60,000 nt of DNA from Tubulanus polymorphus (taxonomy: Eukaryota > Nemertea > Palaeonemertea > Tubulaniformes > Tubulanidae): the NCBI RefSeq assembly GCF_964204645.1, contig NC_134032.1:11776275-11836274 (forward strand), written 5' to 3'. This document shows, piece by piece, positions 10,506 to 24,700 of this stretch; the stretch's first letter is position 1; the number at the start of each line of letters is the position of its first letter. The notes beneath the pieces were generated by a model. It searched no databases, was not told the DNA's origin, and worked only from the letters and a program-made list of their open reading frames with translations. The position numbers and the translations under genes are program-made.

Positions 10506-11685
10506 AATTATAATTCAGAGTTGATTATAACTTACGATGTATGGAATTTGGCCCAAAATTCGACTAAAGTTTTGTTTATAATTAGATTCTAAGAGTTCAG
10601 ATATTTGAAGAATAACTTTTCAATTCTATGGAGTCGATTCTTACGACTGCGGCCCCGGGTCCAGGGTTATTAAGCGATTAGTAGGCCCTGATTTCATAAA
10701 AATAAATTACAAACTCAACTGGCTTCTAGCCCAGGTTCGAGGTATAATTTCTCCATCTCAATCTAGTCTTGAGATTTAAAAAAAAAAAATTGAGAATAGC
10801 TAGAAGAAAGTATTCGTAAAAAGTTCTACCTACCTAATAAACTAATGATTCGATGATTAAAGTTTTGTCTTTGTTTCCGAGCTTTCCTTCGATGACGGTA
10901 ATACGATAGATTACGAAACAATTTTATCCGATCCTCGAAAAACTTTCTCTAAACTTTCGAATCATCTCAATATGAGGATATAGATCCTACTTCTGCTGTC
11001 GTCCTATGCGACTGGCTGTGACTGGCTGGCTTCGGTGAAAATATCTCGGGAAGAAATATTTGTGAACTATTTAGTGAAACCCCGCTGCTGACAAAAGGGA
11101 TATCTGCGATTTACAGAGTGTGTTCTGTGATTCTGAGCACTGACACACACGCCGTACCAGTACTGGTTTACGCTATAGTAGGTGGGCCGGCTACATTTAC
11201 GTATCTACCAATCATATCGTTCCTTTCGTCGGGCCTGCTGATGTCTCACCGATGTCTATAGAAATATGCGATTTCCTGAAAATCCTAGAATTCGTTCCTA
11301 GAATTTTGATTAGTAATTATAAGCCAGGAATTAGGTCATAACGGACGTGAGAATTGCGATCCAGTTCCGGCAGTTGGGTGTTAAGTTTAACTCTTTAGTG
11401 TTAAATAAGTAAATTTTGGCGGCACAGAGTCATGTTTAACTGATAATGTGGCACCAATTCTGCAGTACCCTTAAATTTTTTTGTCTTGAAATATGGATTG
11501 TCCCTGTAATTTATTTGGTCGGAAGATTTTGTCCGATTTGTTTCGATTCGATGTCCCTTACAAACCCCACACCTGCCAGCAATGAAAAAGGGGGGTTGGA
11601 TTTTGAAGGCAGAAATCGAAGGCCAGTCACAGTTGTGTGATAATCCGTCCAGAAATCACTGGCCCCAAAAAATAATGAGGTAAAA
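10506..11685. other. Non-coding, nothing recognised
   Basis: A+T-rich sequence with no convincing exon. A short AC-rich segment near 11140 is the only local bias noted. Confidence 0.35.
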
Positions 11686-11816
11686 ACGCACCATATACAG
11701 ATTAAAAGTTCTAAGATCGAGAATTTATTCAATCAAAAATTCAAAAATAGATATTTTCGTGTCTTTTTAATGAATTTTTGATCAATTTAAAACTTCTAAT
11801 CTGTATATAGTTCGTT
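11686..11816. repeat. Foldback element (ATATACAGATTA ends)
   Basis: Left arm TATACAGATTAAAAGTTCT and right arm ACTTCTAATCTGTATA are inverted. The interior (TTCAAAAATAGATATTTTCG) resembles the palindrome at 30853-31033, so the two probably belong to one family. Confidence 0.65.
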
Positions 11817-12590
11817 TTAATCTTATTATTTGTTAGGACCAGTCATTTCACCAGTCAGGTGATAACTCTATGTAAGACAATGGAATTCATTTCACATTCT
11901 GTTGCAATGGTTCTAAGATCTTTGTTTGAATAATTCAGCTTGAAGGCATTCGGGGGGGGGGGGGGAGGGGCGGAGTTGGTCTACTGCACTAAGATTATAT
12001 CTTTAGAACAGTAGGCCCTTATTTTGTATTTGTTTATTTATGAATGTCGTTGTCATTGTTTTGCCGCCATTTTTTTTAAGCTTCTACGCGCGTACAGAAA
12101 AATTCTTCGTAGAAATATGGCCATCCGTGCTGATGGCTTTTGACCGCATTGGATGAGAAAAATGGGGTTATCACCGGTTTATCAGTGGTTTACCCGGGCT
12201 AATCGCTTGTGTGACTGGTTAATTAGGGTTATCAGGTGTGCGCTGTGGAGGTCAGGTGGCCTTCGTCAGAAAAAATTCTCTTCTCGGAGAATAATTCAAA
12301 TTGACGCATCATGCCGATGGAGGGTTGGAATAGAAAGAATTTTATGTGAAATGCTGAATTTGTGATTTACCAAAAAAAAAGTGATAAGAAAAATTTCGAA
12401 AAATTATTTTCATATTTCGGACTTCAAACTGAAAAAAAACTGAAAACTGAAAAATTAAAATTGATCATCAGAGGAAATTTCACTTTTGAGATCTTTGATC
12501 GGTAACTTCACACTTGATAGGTGTTAGATGTTTGTTCGATCATTTAGTTAATACCTTTATTAAATTTTCGTTTTTCACGTGTAATTTCAG
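11817..12590. other. Non-coding, 5' flank of first visible kinesin exon
   Basis: It contains a G-homopolymer-rich run (about 11951-11970) and ends in the splice acceptor of the first kinesin exon (TGTAATTTCAG at 12580-12590). I see no further exon. Confidence 0.5.
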
Positions 12591-12703
12591 GTGACCGGTG
12601 AAAAAGTGAGTAAAATGAGTCTGGTTGATTTGGCCGGCAGCGAACGTGCTCAGAAAACGGGTGCAGTCGGAGAAAGATTAAAGGAAGGAAGCAACATCAA
12701 CAA
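12591..12703 (+). CDS. KIF13: KIF13 exon a: motor, switch II
   Basis: It encodes [20 protein letters not shown] and onward to GSNIN, the beta7/switch II and relay region of the motor core. The acceptor is TTTCAG and the donor GTAAGT. It ends in phase 2; the split Lys codon is completed by the next exon. The upstream motor half (P-loop, switch I) is absent from the window. Confidence 0.95.
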
Positions 12704-15700
12704 GTAAGTTGATCGGAAATTTTACTGATGATTCCCACGCTAAGGGACATGTATGTCCATTTGATATTCAATTGCATATTCTAACTTATAGGTAATTTTC
12801 CCCTCAATGTCTTCAGGGCCCAGTTTCACAAAAAGGTTTAACTCTTAAATCGATTTAATTTCTTCATTAATACAGTTCATCTTAAATCGATTTAGGCCTT
12901 AATCCTTTTTGTGAAACTGGGCCCAGCTTCAATGATAACTCAAACAAAATTGCAATATATACATGTATTTTTGAATTGCTTACGCTAGAATTTTTTCGTG
13001 CAGGTCATTGACGACTCTGGGTCTGGTTATTTCATCATTAGCTGATCAGGCGGCCGGCAAAAGCAAGAATAAGTTCGTACCTTACAGAGATTCCGTACTG
13101 ACCTGGCTTTTAAAGGTAACGAAAAAAATCTAGGTGCAAATTTTTCATCTAGAGCAGGGCTGTACCTAGCGTAATGTGGACGGGGCAGAGAAATCCGAAA
13201 AAGGGCAGTACCGAAGTCAAAAACAGATATAACGATTCTGCTTATACGGCCTGTTAGGCTCGTAACAAAATGCTTGTTAGTCCCAAGTGAAAGTAAGATT
13301 CTTCATTGAACTTCTATTGGATATAACAATAATGTTAGGAGAAAAGCTCTTTCCAAAATTTCTGGGGGCAACTACCCCCTCCCCCGCTATGTACGGCCCT
13401 GTCTCGTGATCGCAAACATTTTTTCGAATGCAACGTGTTTGATAGGATGATTTGAATTCAACTGTTAGCATTGTTGTCGTTTATGCAGGATAATCTGGGC
13501 GGTAACAGTAAAACGGTGATGGTCGCCACGTTGAGTCCGGCTGCCGATAATTACGAGGAGACGCTGTCGACGTTGAGGTACGCCGACCGCGCGAAACGTA
13601 TCGTCAACCACGCCGTCGTCAACGAGGATCCGAACGCGAGGATTATCAGAGAACTTCGCGAGGAGGTTGAGGAACTGAAAACACAGTTGAATATGGCACA
13701 GGTATGATAATAGAGGGCGCTTGTAGTGGGTTAGTTTATTGCGAATGATAATAGATGGCACTTGTCGGGGTCAGTCCAGAATGCTTCTTGAATATCTACT
13801 TGAATCTGGTTTTATGGACTAGTTTTAACTTTTAACTTGCCTCAGGGGTTAAACTTTAAAAGTCTTAAGATTTACACCCCAAGATACTTTGTTGGGTCGT
13901 GCAGGGGTAACATTAAGAAAATTGAAAAATGAACCTAATTTTTTGATTCTAGAACAAAGTCAGCGATGAGCCGGCCTGCATCGAAGAGAGATTAGAAGAG
14001 TCGGAAAAACTATTCAAAGATATGACGAAAACTTGGGAAGAAAAGCTGCAAGAAACGGAGCGAATTCATCAGGTAAATATCGAACATCAGGAACCAGTGC
14101 GACAGTTGTCTAGTTGAAGTATTTGAACCTAAAGTTGAAAAATTAATTCATTGCCAAGTTTTTCCACCATAGCGGTCGAATTCATTACCCTCTGACCTGA
14201 GAGCTGCACCAGGATGTAACAACTTTCTGAGAAGCCTTAAAGACCTTTCTATTCAATAGAGCCCACCAGCACTTCTGAAGTGAAACAGGCGCTCTATAAA
14301 AAAAAAACAATTTTGTGTGATCAAGTTAACTATATACAGTTTTGGTATAGATGGCGCCTGGGTGGTTTACATTCGATCTGTCCATTCACCATCTATCAAC
14401 ACCGGTGCCATCTGGCTATAACCGGATGAACTAAAACCTCGCTGATTGTAGTCACGTTAAATGCGAATAAATGCATAATTGGAAAAAGTTGACTAAGAGG
14501 CGTTGAGGGTAGAGGAGGTGATGGGGTCTCGCCGGAATTAGTGAGTCACCCCGTCGTCTAGTAAGCCTGTTGACATTATTCGCGAAACATTGATTTATTC
14601 TCTAGATGTATTAATTCAACGAATGCTCCCGACGACGGCGTCTGCTGTCGTCTGTTCATGTGTCGCGAGCGTTTTCCGAAACGGCTTCCTCGGAAGTCAA
14701 TGGCCGAGCGCGGAAAAAACTTGTAACCGTTAATGAGAAAATCATATAGATATTATCATTACAATCGATTCATTCAGTTCGTGTGAATTGAGATTATTTT
14801 ATCGACGGAGACACACTCTCCCGTCCCACGCGCACCCCGTTTCTATCTGCGGTTCATGATAATCAATTGTAGCTAGTCTGTGTACCGATTTTAGATTGAT
14901 TGGCGCTCGGGTTCCAAAATAGAAGAGATTTCAATTGAAATTTTTGGTTTAGTCGCTATTGGTGAATTCGTGTTTTCAATGAGGACAACAATTCTACCTT
15001 AACCTTTTTAGGCATACACCTTTTCATGAAACCAGACCCTGGAGGAAATTTTCATTCTTCTGAAAACGATCATCTTCCTGTCTTGTGGTTCAGACATTTT
15101 TGTGATTATTTGTGATATACACTACAGCAAATCCCTTTTCATAAAATTTTACAGCTAATTTTACAATTTAAGTTCCGCAGTTCCGTTGTTTGCAGTTGTT
15201 CTAGCAGGGTTAAAATGTGAAATATGAAACTGTTAAAGATATGAAAATGTTTAACGGAATTACGAAAGATGTTACCGAAGGTTTTACCGTTGATTACTGA
15301 TTATTTGAACTTTTTTCTTTCACATTTCAAAGAAATATTACCAAAAAATTCAACATGTTGCTGATAGCACTTTTCAAAGCCTTGACTCTAAAATCAAATT
15401 GAAGTTCTATGACATTGATTGAGTTGGTTTTCGATCATCGTTCCCTCCTACCACCCGCGGACTTTCTAAAATGAATCCTCACTTAAACGAGAAATATAGA
15501 ATTCTTGCCGCACGCAGGATTGATATAATATATCTATCGGGTTATTTTTGTTGAAACTCGCTCAACCGGTAAAAGGACACCGAAAACCAATCAAACGTTC
15601 GCTCTCAAGTATTTTACCGTCATCGTTTTCACCTGCTGTTTTACCGGTTGCCAGGGCGATGACAGCCCCTTGTCGCCAATGGTTACAGCAGCGCCAGACG

Positions 15701-18700
15701 ATCGGGGAAAACGTGAAAATGAACTTTTTAATTTTCATTTGAGGGTACATTGTGATAGTACGTGTAGAATGGGTAACGGCTTAGAACATAATGGGCCTAT
15801 TCTAAGACAATATGGTTCTTTAATCAATCTGACAACTTAATACCAGTCTAAGCTCATTTTGGTTCTATAACCAATCTAACAACTGAAGACCACTCTAGAT
15901 CACTATCTAGATCAATCTAAAAACTAGGTCTAAACCAATTTTGGTTCTTTAATTAATCTAATAATGTAAGACTAGTCCAATTTTGGTTCTACAATCATTT
16001 TAACAACTTAAGACCAGTCTAATCCTATGTTAGCTGATCTACCAACTTAAGACCGATGCCAACTCATTTTCATTCTGAAATCAATCTTCAATCCTGAGAC
16101 CACTCTTTTACAAAATTTACAACAATCTTACAATGCAACTGTAGGTCCCTGAGGTGCGAGGCAATTCTCTTAATTAAAGAAAACGTTTAGGAACTTCCGG
16201 GGTAATCAAGGAAAATGGTTACTAGATGACATATATTTGTTGTTTTTGCGTTTCAGGACCGACACGCTTCGTTGGAAAAGATGGGAATTTCCGTTCAAAC
16301 TTCGGGAATCAAAGTCGAACACGGTCGATATTTCCTCGTGAATTTAAACTCCGACCCGTCACTCAACGAATTACTCGTCTATTATCTGAAGGTAGGAAAC
16401 GCTTATTTTTCCGATGTACGTCGTCAAAATTAGTTCATTTTCAACGGGCAACTGCGGTTTACCAGTTATTTCGCCACTAGATGGCGTGATGAGCACTCAG
16501 CCTTACATCGTCAACATCTGTTCATCATCAATGAACTGAATTTTTAGTCTTCCGAATAAATACATTCTGATCTGTCTCCTGAGCGCCTAGTAGCTGCTCA
16601 GATATTACTTCTTCCCAGGGAGAGATGACTGATACATGGTTAGATTTTTAGGCTAGGAGTAATGATACCAATTAAACGGAAAGCGCTGTTGAACATTTGA
16701 TTACTATTACTTTTACATTATTAGAGGACCAGCCAGATATACTTTATTACATAATTTTTATACATAATTCATTTTTCTACTCAATTCATGAAAATGATAT
16801 CTACTACTGCATAGAAAAATTAATTCGAATTGATTTATCTAAGAGGAATGTCCATTTGATTTTAACTGACAGCAGCGTTGGACATTCCCTAATCACTTTT
16901 TCATCCAAGATTTTTAGCCTCCCGCATGAAAGATTCTAAAAATCTACATCGTATCTGTTTAATGTAGAGGTCGCTGTTTAAATGCTTTTTTGGCCCCAGC
17001 CTTTCCAGACGAGGCTTTTCCCTGTTAAAACCCATCCCTGATTCGATCCTGTTGTTCCCGTAAAAATCTGCGTCATATTTTCTCGGAAAATCAATGCGAA
17101 CTTTCGAAATTCGAGCCTGTTTTTTAAATTCGCGTCTCGATGAAAATTTAATTAATCTCAAATTCAAAGATGAACCTCCTCGCGAACGAGAAATACTTCA
17201 ATCCGATCCGAGCTGCCGTTAGCAACGGTCGCCGAGCGATCAACAATCGACAACAAAGCTTTTCGTATTATCGTCGCGGTAACTAACGAACCAGAAATCG
17301 AATCGCTCTTTAATCGTCGCGCGATTATATTGAATTTCGCGTCTTTAAAGAGAAAATTCCTGCGCAAAAACAAAACGTCGAGCAGAAGATTATTATGGCG
17401 GAAGAGTTTTTCTTCCGCATAGCTGCTGGAGATATTCATTGAGCCCTTTCTTTGAAGTAATTTTAGTGTAATTCTTAAAACCATTCATGGCGAATCCTCT
17501 ATTGCCGCAGTAGTTGATTGTCCTATTGGGCACTAGCGCTCCAAGTAGAACCTCACTTGCCACAGTTGGAATCCTGTTTTTCCATGTTATTTGATAACCA
17601 ACTGCATACTAGCGCACCTGGTGGATCATCACTTACCACAGGCGGAATCCTCTTTTGTCACAGTTAATATCCTACTGTACACTAGCAACACCTGGTGGAT
17701 CCTCACTTGCCACAAGTGGAATACTCTATTGCCACAGTAGTTGATGTCCATACTAGCGCACCTGGTGGATCATCACTTACCACGGGTGGAATCCTCTTTT
17801 GTCACAGTAGTTGATATCCTACTGTACCCTAGCGACATATGGTGGATCCTCATTTGCCACAAGTGGAATCCTCTATTGCCACAGTAGTAGCGACACCCGG
17901 TGGATCCTCACTCATTAGAAGTGGAATCCTCTATTGCCACATTAGAAGCGACACCTGATGGATCATCACTTACCACGGGTGGAATCCTCTTTTATCACAG
18001 TAGTTATGATATCCTACTGCACACTAGTGATACCTGGTGGATCCTCACTTGCCACAAGTGGAATCATCTACGATTACGATTACGATTACGATTACGATTA
18101 CGATTTTATTTACACTCCAACCATTTCCATGGTATATGGAGGAAAACTATTACACATGTATATACAAATATTTACAAGTAGCGACACCTGGTGAATCGTC
18201 ACTCATTAGAAGTGGTATCGTCTGTTATTGCTGCAGCTTCTTGCACCGACTCCCCTCGCATCCGATTCAAACATTAGTCACCGTTTTCTCCTAAGCGAAT
18301 ATGATTTTCCGATGCGGCGATAATGAATAAGCAAACAATATTCTGAAGCATGATTTCCTTTTTTTGCGCTCTCCTACACCTCTACCTCTTTACTCACTCC
18401 CGTTTAATGACTTGAGTACATTTTATCCGTCACCGAGCTGGGGGGAACGAGCGTGACGAGTTTATATGTTGTCCCCTGTTTGACCTGAGGTCGAACGCAA
18501 CTCGCGAGTCATCGACTCACTTCGGATATCAATGACTCTCAGCTGCCCTCCGAACTACGACAATATGGATCTACCTCGCGAAGGCTGGGGCTTTCAGCGC
18601 ATTAATAGCAGTGTCTGCGTTACTGCTCAGAAAAATTCGATATTTCTTAATCTGCCTCTCTGTCTCTCTCACTCTGCTTTCCAACTCTGTAAAGATCAGA

Positions 18701-21700
18701 AGATTTTGTCCGAATTGTCGTTCAACATGTGGTGAAGTTCTCTTGAATTCGGAGTTAGGTGAAATGAAATCTGAAACAAAATCTGTCGCTAATTGACTCC
18801 GATGCTGGACATTATTGGATTGAGAGAGAGAGCTTTGCTTCAATGGGAGACCGACGTCAGACTTTGGGGGCGGGGGGGGGTGGCAGTTGCTCAAAAGTTG
18901 GTTAAAGATAACCGGCGGATAAATACCATAGGCATAGTAACAATGAACTTTTAATTGTCACTATGTCAACTATCACCTGGACAACTCTAACCATCTTTTG
19001 AGCAACCGCCTTTTTGATGATTTTTTCATCGCCGTAGTTACTAGCCCAACCGATGCGCAACCCAACCGATTGTTGTACCGAACTCGCACGATAATTTCCT
19101 ATTAAATCGTCGGTCGATATTTTCGAGGTGAAGAGCGATCGAATTTCGAGATTTTCGTTCGATTATTTTCGTATCGTGTGTCTCGATATCGTTTCGCGTG
19201 CGTCAGCGTGTATTGTCACGCGAAATTGCTCAATTTCCGACGCGTCGTTCTCGAGGCGTTCTCTCTCCCGAGAGGAGGGCTCGCATCGCGCCCTTGCTTC
19301 ACGCCGTCGATTATTACCTATTAACTCGCCGAGGTAAATCTAATATTGAATTTTATGCGGCGCGCGATGCTCTTTTTCGCTGTCCCGGTGGAGACAGCGC
19401 TGAACTTAACAACTAATCATCTTAGCTTATCATCGTTTTTTAAAAGGATTTTTGATCGCCTTGACATTTTTTTTCTCAAAATTTGGGACGTTGTCCGAAT
19501 GAAGCCGAACTTTGGCTTAAACAGATACACGCAAAAAAGCTGGCTCCTAGAATATCTAAATTGCAGGCTTTCTTAAGTGGGTGGGTCCTGGGGGACCCAA
19601 TACGGCTGACTCATAGAACATCCAAATCCAAGCTGTCTTTAGCGGATGGCTCCAGTTGGTTTTTACGTCTCTGTTTTGCTGATTGAATGCAATATGGATG
19701 ACATGCAAGATATCACGTTCGGGGACACAAAGGGTGGCTCCAGTTGGACTAAAATTCAGTGCAACAAGTTTTCTTGTACAGATCCAATAGGGTGGCTTCT
19801 AGAATATCCCAATCCCAGCTTTTCTCTAGTGGTTGGACCCGGCTGGTTTTCATGTTTCTGTTTTCTAGATTGAATCCGATATGGATGACTGCAACGATAT
19901 CGCGTTTTGAGACGCAAAAGGGTGGCTCCGGTTGGATTTCGTTCCGGCGTTCAAAACATCGAAATCTTTCGATATCGTTTCGTCGTCGTGCGAGTTATTG
20001 TGTAAACGACGGTAACCATAGCGACCGAACGGGAGTTTTCGATGTTTGAGAGATAAACGACGAGATAAAACGTTCTCATTTCATATAAACGTCGTTCGCT
20101 CTCGCTCGGGGATCAACAGTTCGTCGGCCGTTCGACGCCGCAGACGATCACGAATTCATATCGCGCCGGATGCGATATATCGCGCGCGCGTGTATTCGCA
20201 TTGTTGTCGTCGTGTACCGGCGTAACTTGTTTATCATTGCGGGTCGTCGATGTGGAAACAGGATCGCGTCATCCACGCGTGGAACCGATTCGTCATCATC
20301 GTCTCTTATCGACGGATTTTCTATGGATTCTAGATTTTCCGACAACTTCGTTCGTTCGTCGCGATGAATCTTTCGTTGTCGCTTGAAATGTTTTCGCCGA
20401 AAAAAATCGTCGTCTTCGGCGAGCGGGTCGTTGAGTACGCGAAAACTCGTGGAACCTGGTAAAAAAATGGATCGTCTTGTGGAGACTCGATTTATTCGAT
20501 TCTGGAGATCGCGTTTCTAGATCCTCCATTGTTTATATCATACGTCACTTAACCCTTTCAGTGCTGACTAATTAATACCCTATAGTGCTGAAGATAATTT
20601 TAAAATTTTGAAAAATTCCACTGTAGTGTGTTGAATAACGGGAATAGCACTTTAGTGCGTCTACACCCTGGCGCGGTGTATCGTTAGTTACTAATATTTC
20701 ACTGTTTGACAGGTGCTGCCATCTTTCAAGAGAGATAATTAGTAATTGCTAATTCAATCAATACACCGCAGTGCGGTGTACTAGCAAAATCCATCACTGA
20801 TTCGTACACCGCACTGTGGTGTAGACGCACTGAAAGGGTTAAGTTTCATATCTCGGTTTGCCTTTTTCAAGAAAGCGCGGTGAAATGAGAACTGAAATGA
20901 GCGTAGTCTCATCGCGGAATCAGCAATTTCTTGTACCCTGTCGTTGGGAAAGATTCATTTCTATTTTCGATATACCGACAAAAAGTCTAGTACCCTCAGG
21001 ATACTATCCAAACTGAGCCCAGTTCGACAGTTGTGAGTTAGGATTCAACTCTGAGTTAACTCATTCTTAATTGGACAGATTCTAACTGACGAGTTAACTC
21101 TTAATTCACAGCTGTGGAACTAGATCCTGGTATGTATGGGATTTGAGGGGGTTAAATCCAGGGCAGAGAAACCAGAGAGCGTGAGAGAGAGGAACAAGGT
21201 CTGTTGACAAAAATCTCAGTGCAGGTCACCAAATCCGAAGTCTAGGGATTTCTATGCGTTAAGGTATAGCAGGGCCAAGCTCACGATCAAGGCTTAGATT
21301 TAAAAACATCTTCGTCCCATAGTCAATTTACAAAATTTGATGGTTTAAGTTCATTTTGAAACAAGTCAAAAAACAACTGAGCAACTGATGGTAGGGCCCA
21401 GTTTCGCATAACGGACTAACTCCTAAAACTGAAAGAAGAGATCGAATCGATTTAAGAGACTGTGGATGAACATATCGGTCTTTGACTGGTCATCAAGCGC
21501 GGGATTGCGGAAGTTCTGAATAATAATTATGATAATAATTGTCATTTATATAGCGCAGGTATCCAAACTAGAGTCTGCTCAAATGTTTTGAAACTATTGG
21601 CGGCAGACTTCTCGCTGATCCGCGAGGGCGTGCGCGCGTGTCAATCATTTTCTCCTGAAACCGAATCCGTAATATTTTTTCAGTTTCAATCGCCGGCGAC

Positions 21701-24700
21701 GACGACTTCGTGACATGATGATTTGCCGGTTTTCGCAGTCGCGCACTGTTATGAGTTTAATTCCGTTAAAAGCTTCCCGCGTGTTCGTTCGTTCGTTCGT
21801 TCGTTTGTCCTTCTACGACTTCGCAATCGGTTAAAATGCGTCTGCCGGCGTTCTCTCGGACTCATCATCGCTTCAGACGATTTTGCCGATTATTTTTTAC
21901 GGCTCCGTCGTCTCCGTCGAGAGGGAGAAATTTTTCTTCGTGAAGTTTTTTAATTAAATTTACTGTCGCTGCGACGCGGTGCTCGCCCGACCCGGTCGCG
22001 TCACGGACGACGAGAGGCTATTGTGCGCCTACAGAGAAATCGATAATCGTTTTATCAAATCTCACCGGTTTTAATCGGTAACAATGTATACTCGCTTCCT
22101 CGCTCAAACTTGGAAAAAAAAACAAATTTCCAAAAAATTGATTCTTGCTGTTCGTACATTCGAAGTAAGCTTTAATCAAAGTTTTTGCTGTTTTTTTCTA
22201 AGCATTTAACTGAAATCAATTTTTTTACTCTCAGTAGAATCTAATCCACGACTGTGGAATTGGGTCCAGGATCCAGTTCCGCAGTTTAGGCGGATTCATC
22301 TACTACAAGTTAAAATAACTAACTCGAAAAGAAGAAATCTAGACAATTGGTCTATAAGTGTATACATTTCGAAGGAAATTTCAATGGTAAATTTTTATCC
22401 AGTTTTTGGCTAGTTTTCTGACTGAAATCATCGATTTCTTTTACTGTCAGATATTCAAATTTAACACACAAAATGTGGAACTCTGGTCATAGCTCTAGGA
22501 GTCAAAATAATTTCATTTCTGACAGTTGGTGTCAAATTGCTGATGGTTCCAGAAACTTTCTTAAAACTACCAGTAAAATATTTATGCCCCACTTGAAGTG
22601 TTTTATGTAGAAAAGGATGCAAAGTTGTGGACAAACATCTGTAATGGGCACTTGCAGCTATCATTCCTGTCATAATGCCCTTTTCTAATGAATTTGCCCC
22701 TGGATCTGCCCGTGGGCCCTGTTTTAAAGACTGGTATTACCTTTAACCCGTGGGCTAACTCAATTGATAATGAATCGAGTTAACCCCCCCCCTCCCCCCG
22801 GATTAAAGTAATACCAGTCTATAAAACCGGGCGGTGAATTATAGTCAAGAACTGGATACGGGACCCTGTTCTGAATCCCCAAATCGTGATACTTGATCTT
22901 GTTTACTGAGTTTAGATTCTAAGAATACTAAGCCTCGCCGAGATGCTAATCTTCGATACTGGATTCCGGACGCTGGAGTTGTTTTCGTTTTTCAGAGTTG
23001 ATGAATGAGTTGCATATGATTAACTCATTGTCAACTCGTGTCATGAATTTAACCCTCGCCCGCAACGTAATGAAATCAATCACGCCTCTATCCCCCCCCC
23101 TCCTGCTGCCTGTTGCCTGCCTGCCTGTCTCCAACTCACTGACCACCACTGACTTCATCTGTTATCGAAAATTAACTTGTCTTATCCAAGGTTTACCCAT
23201 GACTTATCAGTTGATTAGATAATTTCCCTGCAGGATAAGAGTGGTAACCGTTTGTCTGCGGCGAGAGTCTGCCTGTGTTGACGCAGGTCTAAATGCTAAG
23301 GACGATGCGTAGACACAGCCTACACAGTCAACGCTTAGATTTAAGACCAGTCTAACAACAAAAGCAATCTAACAACAATTTAGTAACATTTTTGGACTGA
23401 CTGCTTTAGACTGATCCTATTTTGTTTTGACTTTTAATGCCCCAGTTCGATATTATAAAATTTGTAAACTTGTCTTGAATTGGTGTTAGGCTGGTCTTAA
23501 GTTTTTAGATCGACTTTAGAACAAAAACGAGCCAACGCTGTTCGTAAGTTGATTGATTAGAAATGGAAGCAAAATTGGAAATCGGAGCTGGGACTGGTCG
23601 TCTTAGGTTGCTGGACTGATCTAGAACTTTAGTTGTTATCTTGGCTATAGAGCTAATGTAACGTCATAGTAGGTCATATTGAACATCAATGGGATACGGG
23701 CACCACCAGATGGCGCAACAAAACACGGGGTCATTCGCAGTGAAATTCAGTTCATTTTCAATGAAATTTGAGTTCAATTTTCAGGCTTCCAAATATGAAA
23801 ATTATCAAATGAGTCGATAGATAGATATAGGATCCGCTTTCTCACTCTGGGTGTATATGGTATCGATTTCACTGAAAATTGATTTAAAATAATGAGAAAA
23901 GTTGATTCTAATTTAATTGAAATGTAGAAAGAATTGAAGCTCGGTAACCCAGTGCCACTAGGGATCCTGGTGGATTATCGCTGAATCTTTGCTTGCCACT
24001 TTAGCATTGCCGGTATCCCAATTGTTCTCCAAACGCAAGCCCAGCTACCAGAAGTTAAGACACAGCAAGCCCAGCTAACAGAAGTTAAAAAATGGCAAGC
24101 CCAGCTAACAGAAGTTGAAAAATGGCAAGCCCAGCTAACAGAAGTTAAAAAACGGCAAGCCCAGCTCACAGAAGTTAAAAAATGGCAAGCCCAGCTAACA
24201 GAAGTTGAAAAATGGCAAGCCCAGCTAACAGTGGTTGAAAAATGCCAAGACCAGCTAACGGAAGCTAAAAAATGTATTTATATATAGTCAATAAGCTTGA
24301 CATCTGTGCATATAACCACTATACAACCAAAATGAGCTGTAGCAATATAGTTGTCGGAAGAAATATCAAAGATCATGGGGTTGATGGTCTCTAAACCCGA
24401 CCGATCCCGAGTGAGATCTCGTCGAGAAACTCCTCTATAAAGAGAAGATCCTCGCGTAAAATAAGCGGATGTTTATTTTGCCTGCCGGCGAAGATATGAT
24501 GATATTCGCCCAAGGGGCTTCGAATTATTTTATCACCTGCCAAAATATGTTACGAGTAATCCGATAGTTAATCTAAATATTAAAGCGTAAATTAATCCCG
24601 TACATAACGGTTAATCCCCCCTCTACCCCTTACAGTAATCTCTCCAGCGCGTTCGCTCGTCGCTGTAATCCCGTTCTTTCTCTCTCCCGGCGTAAGACGC

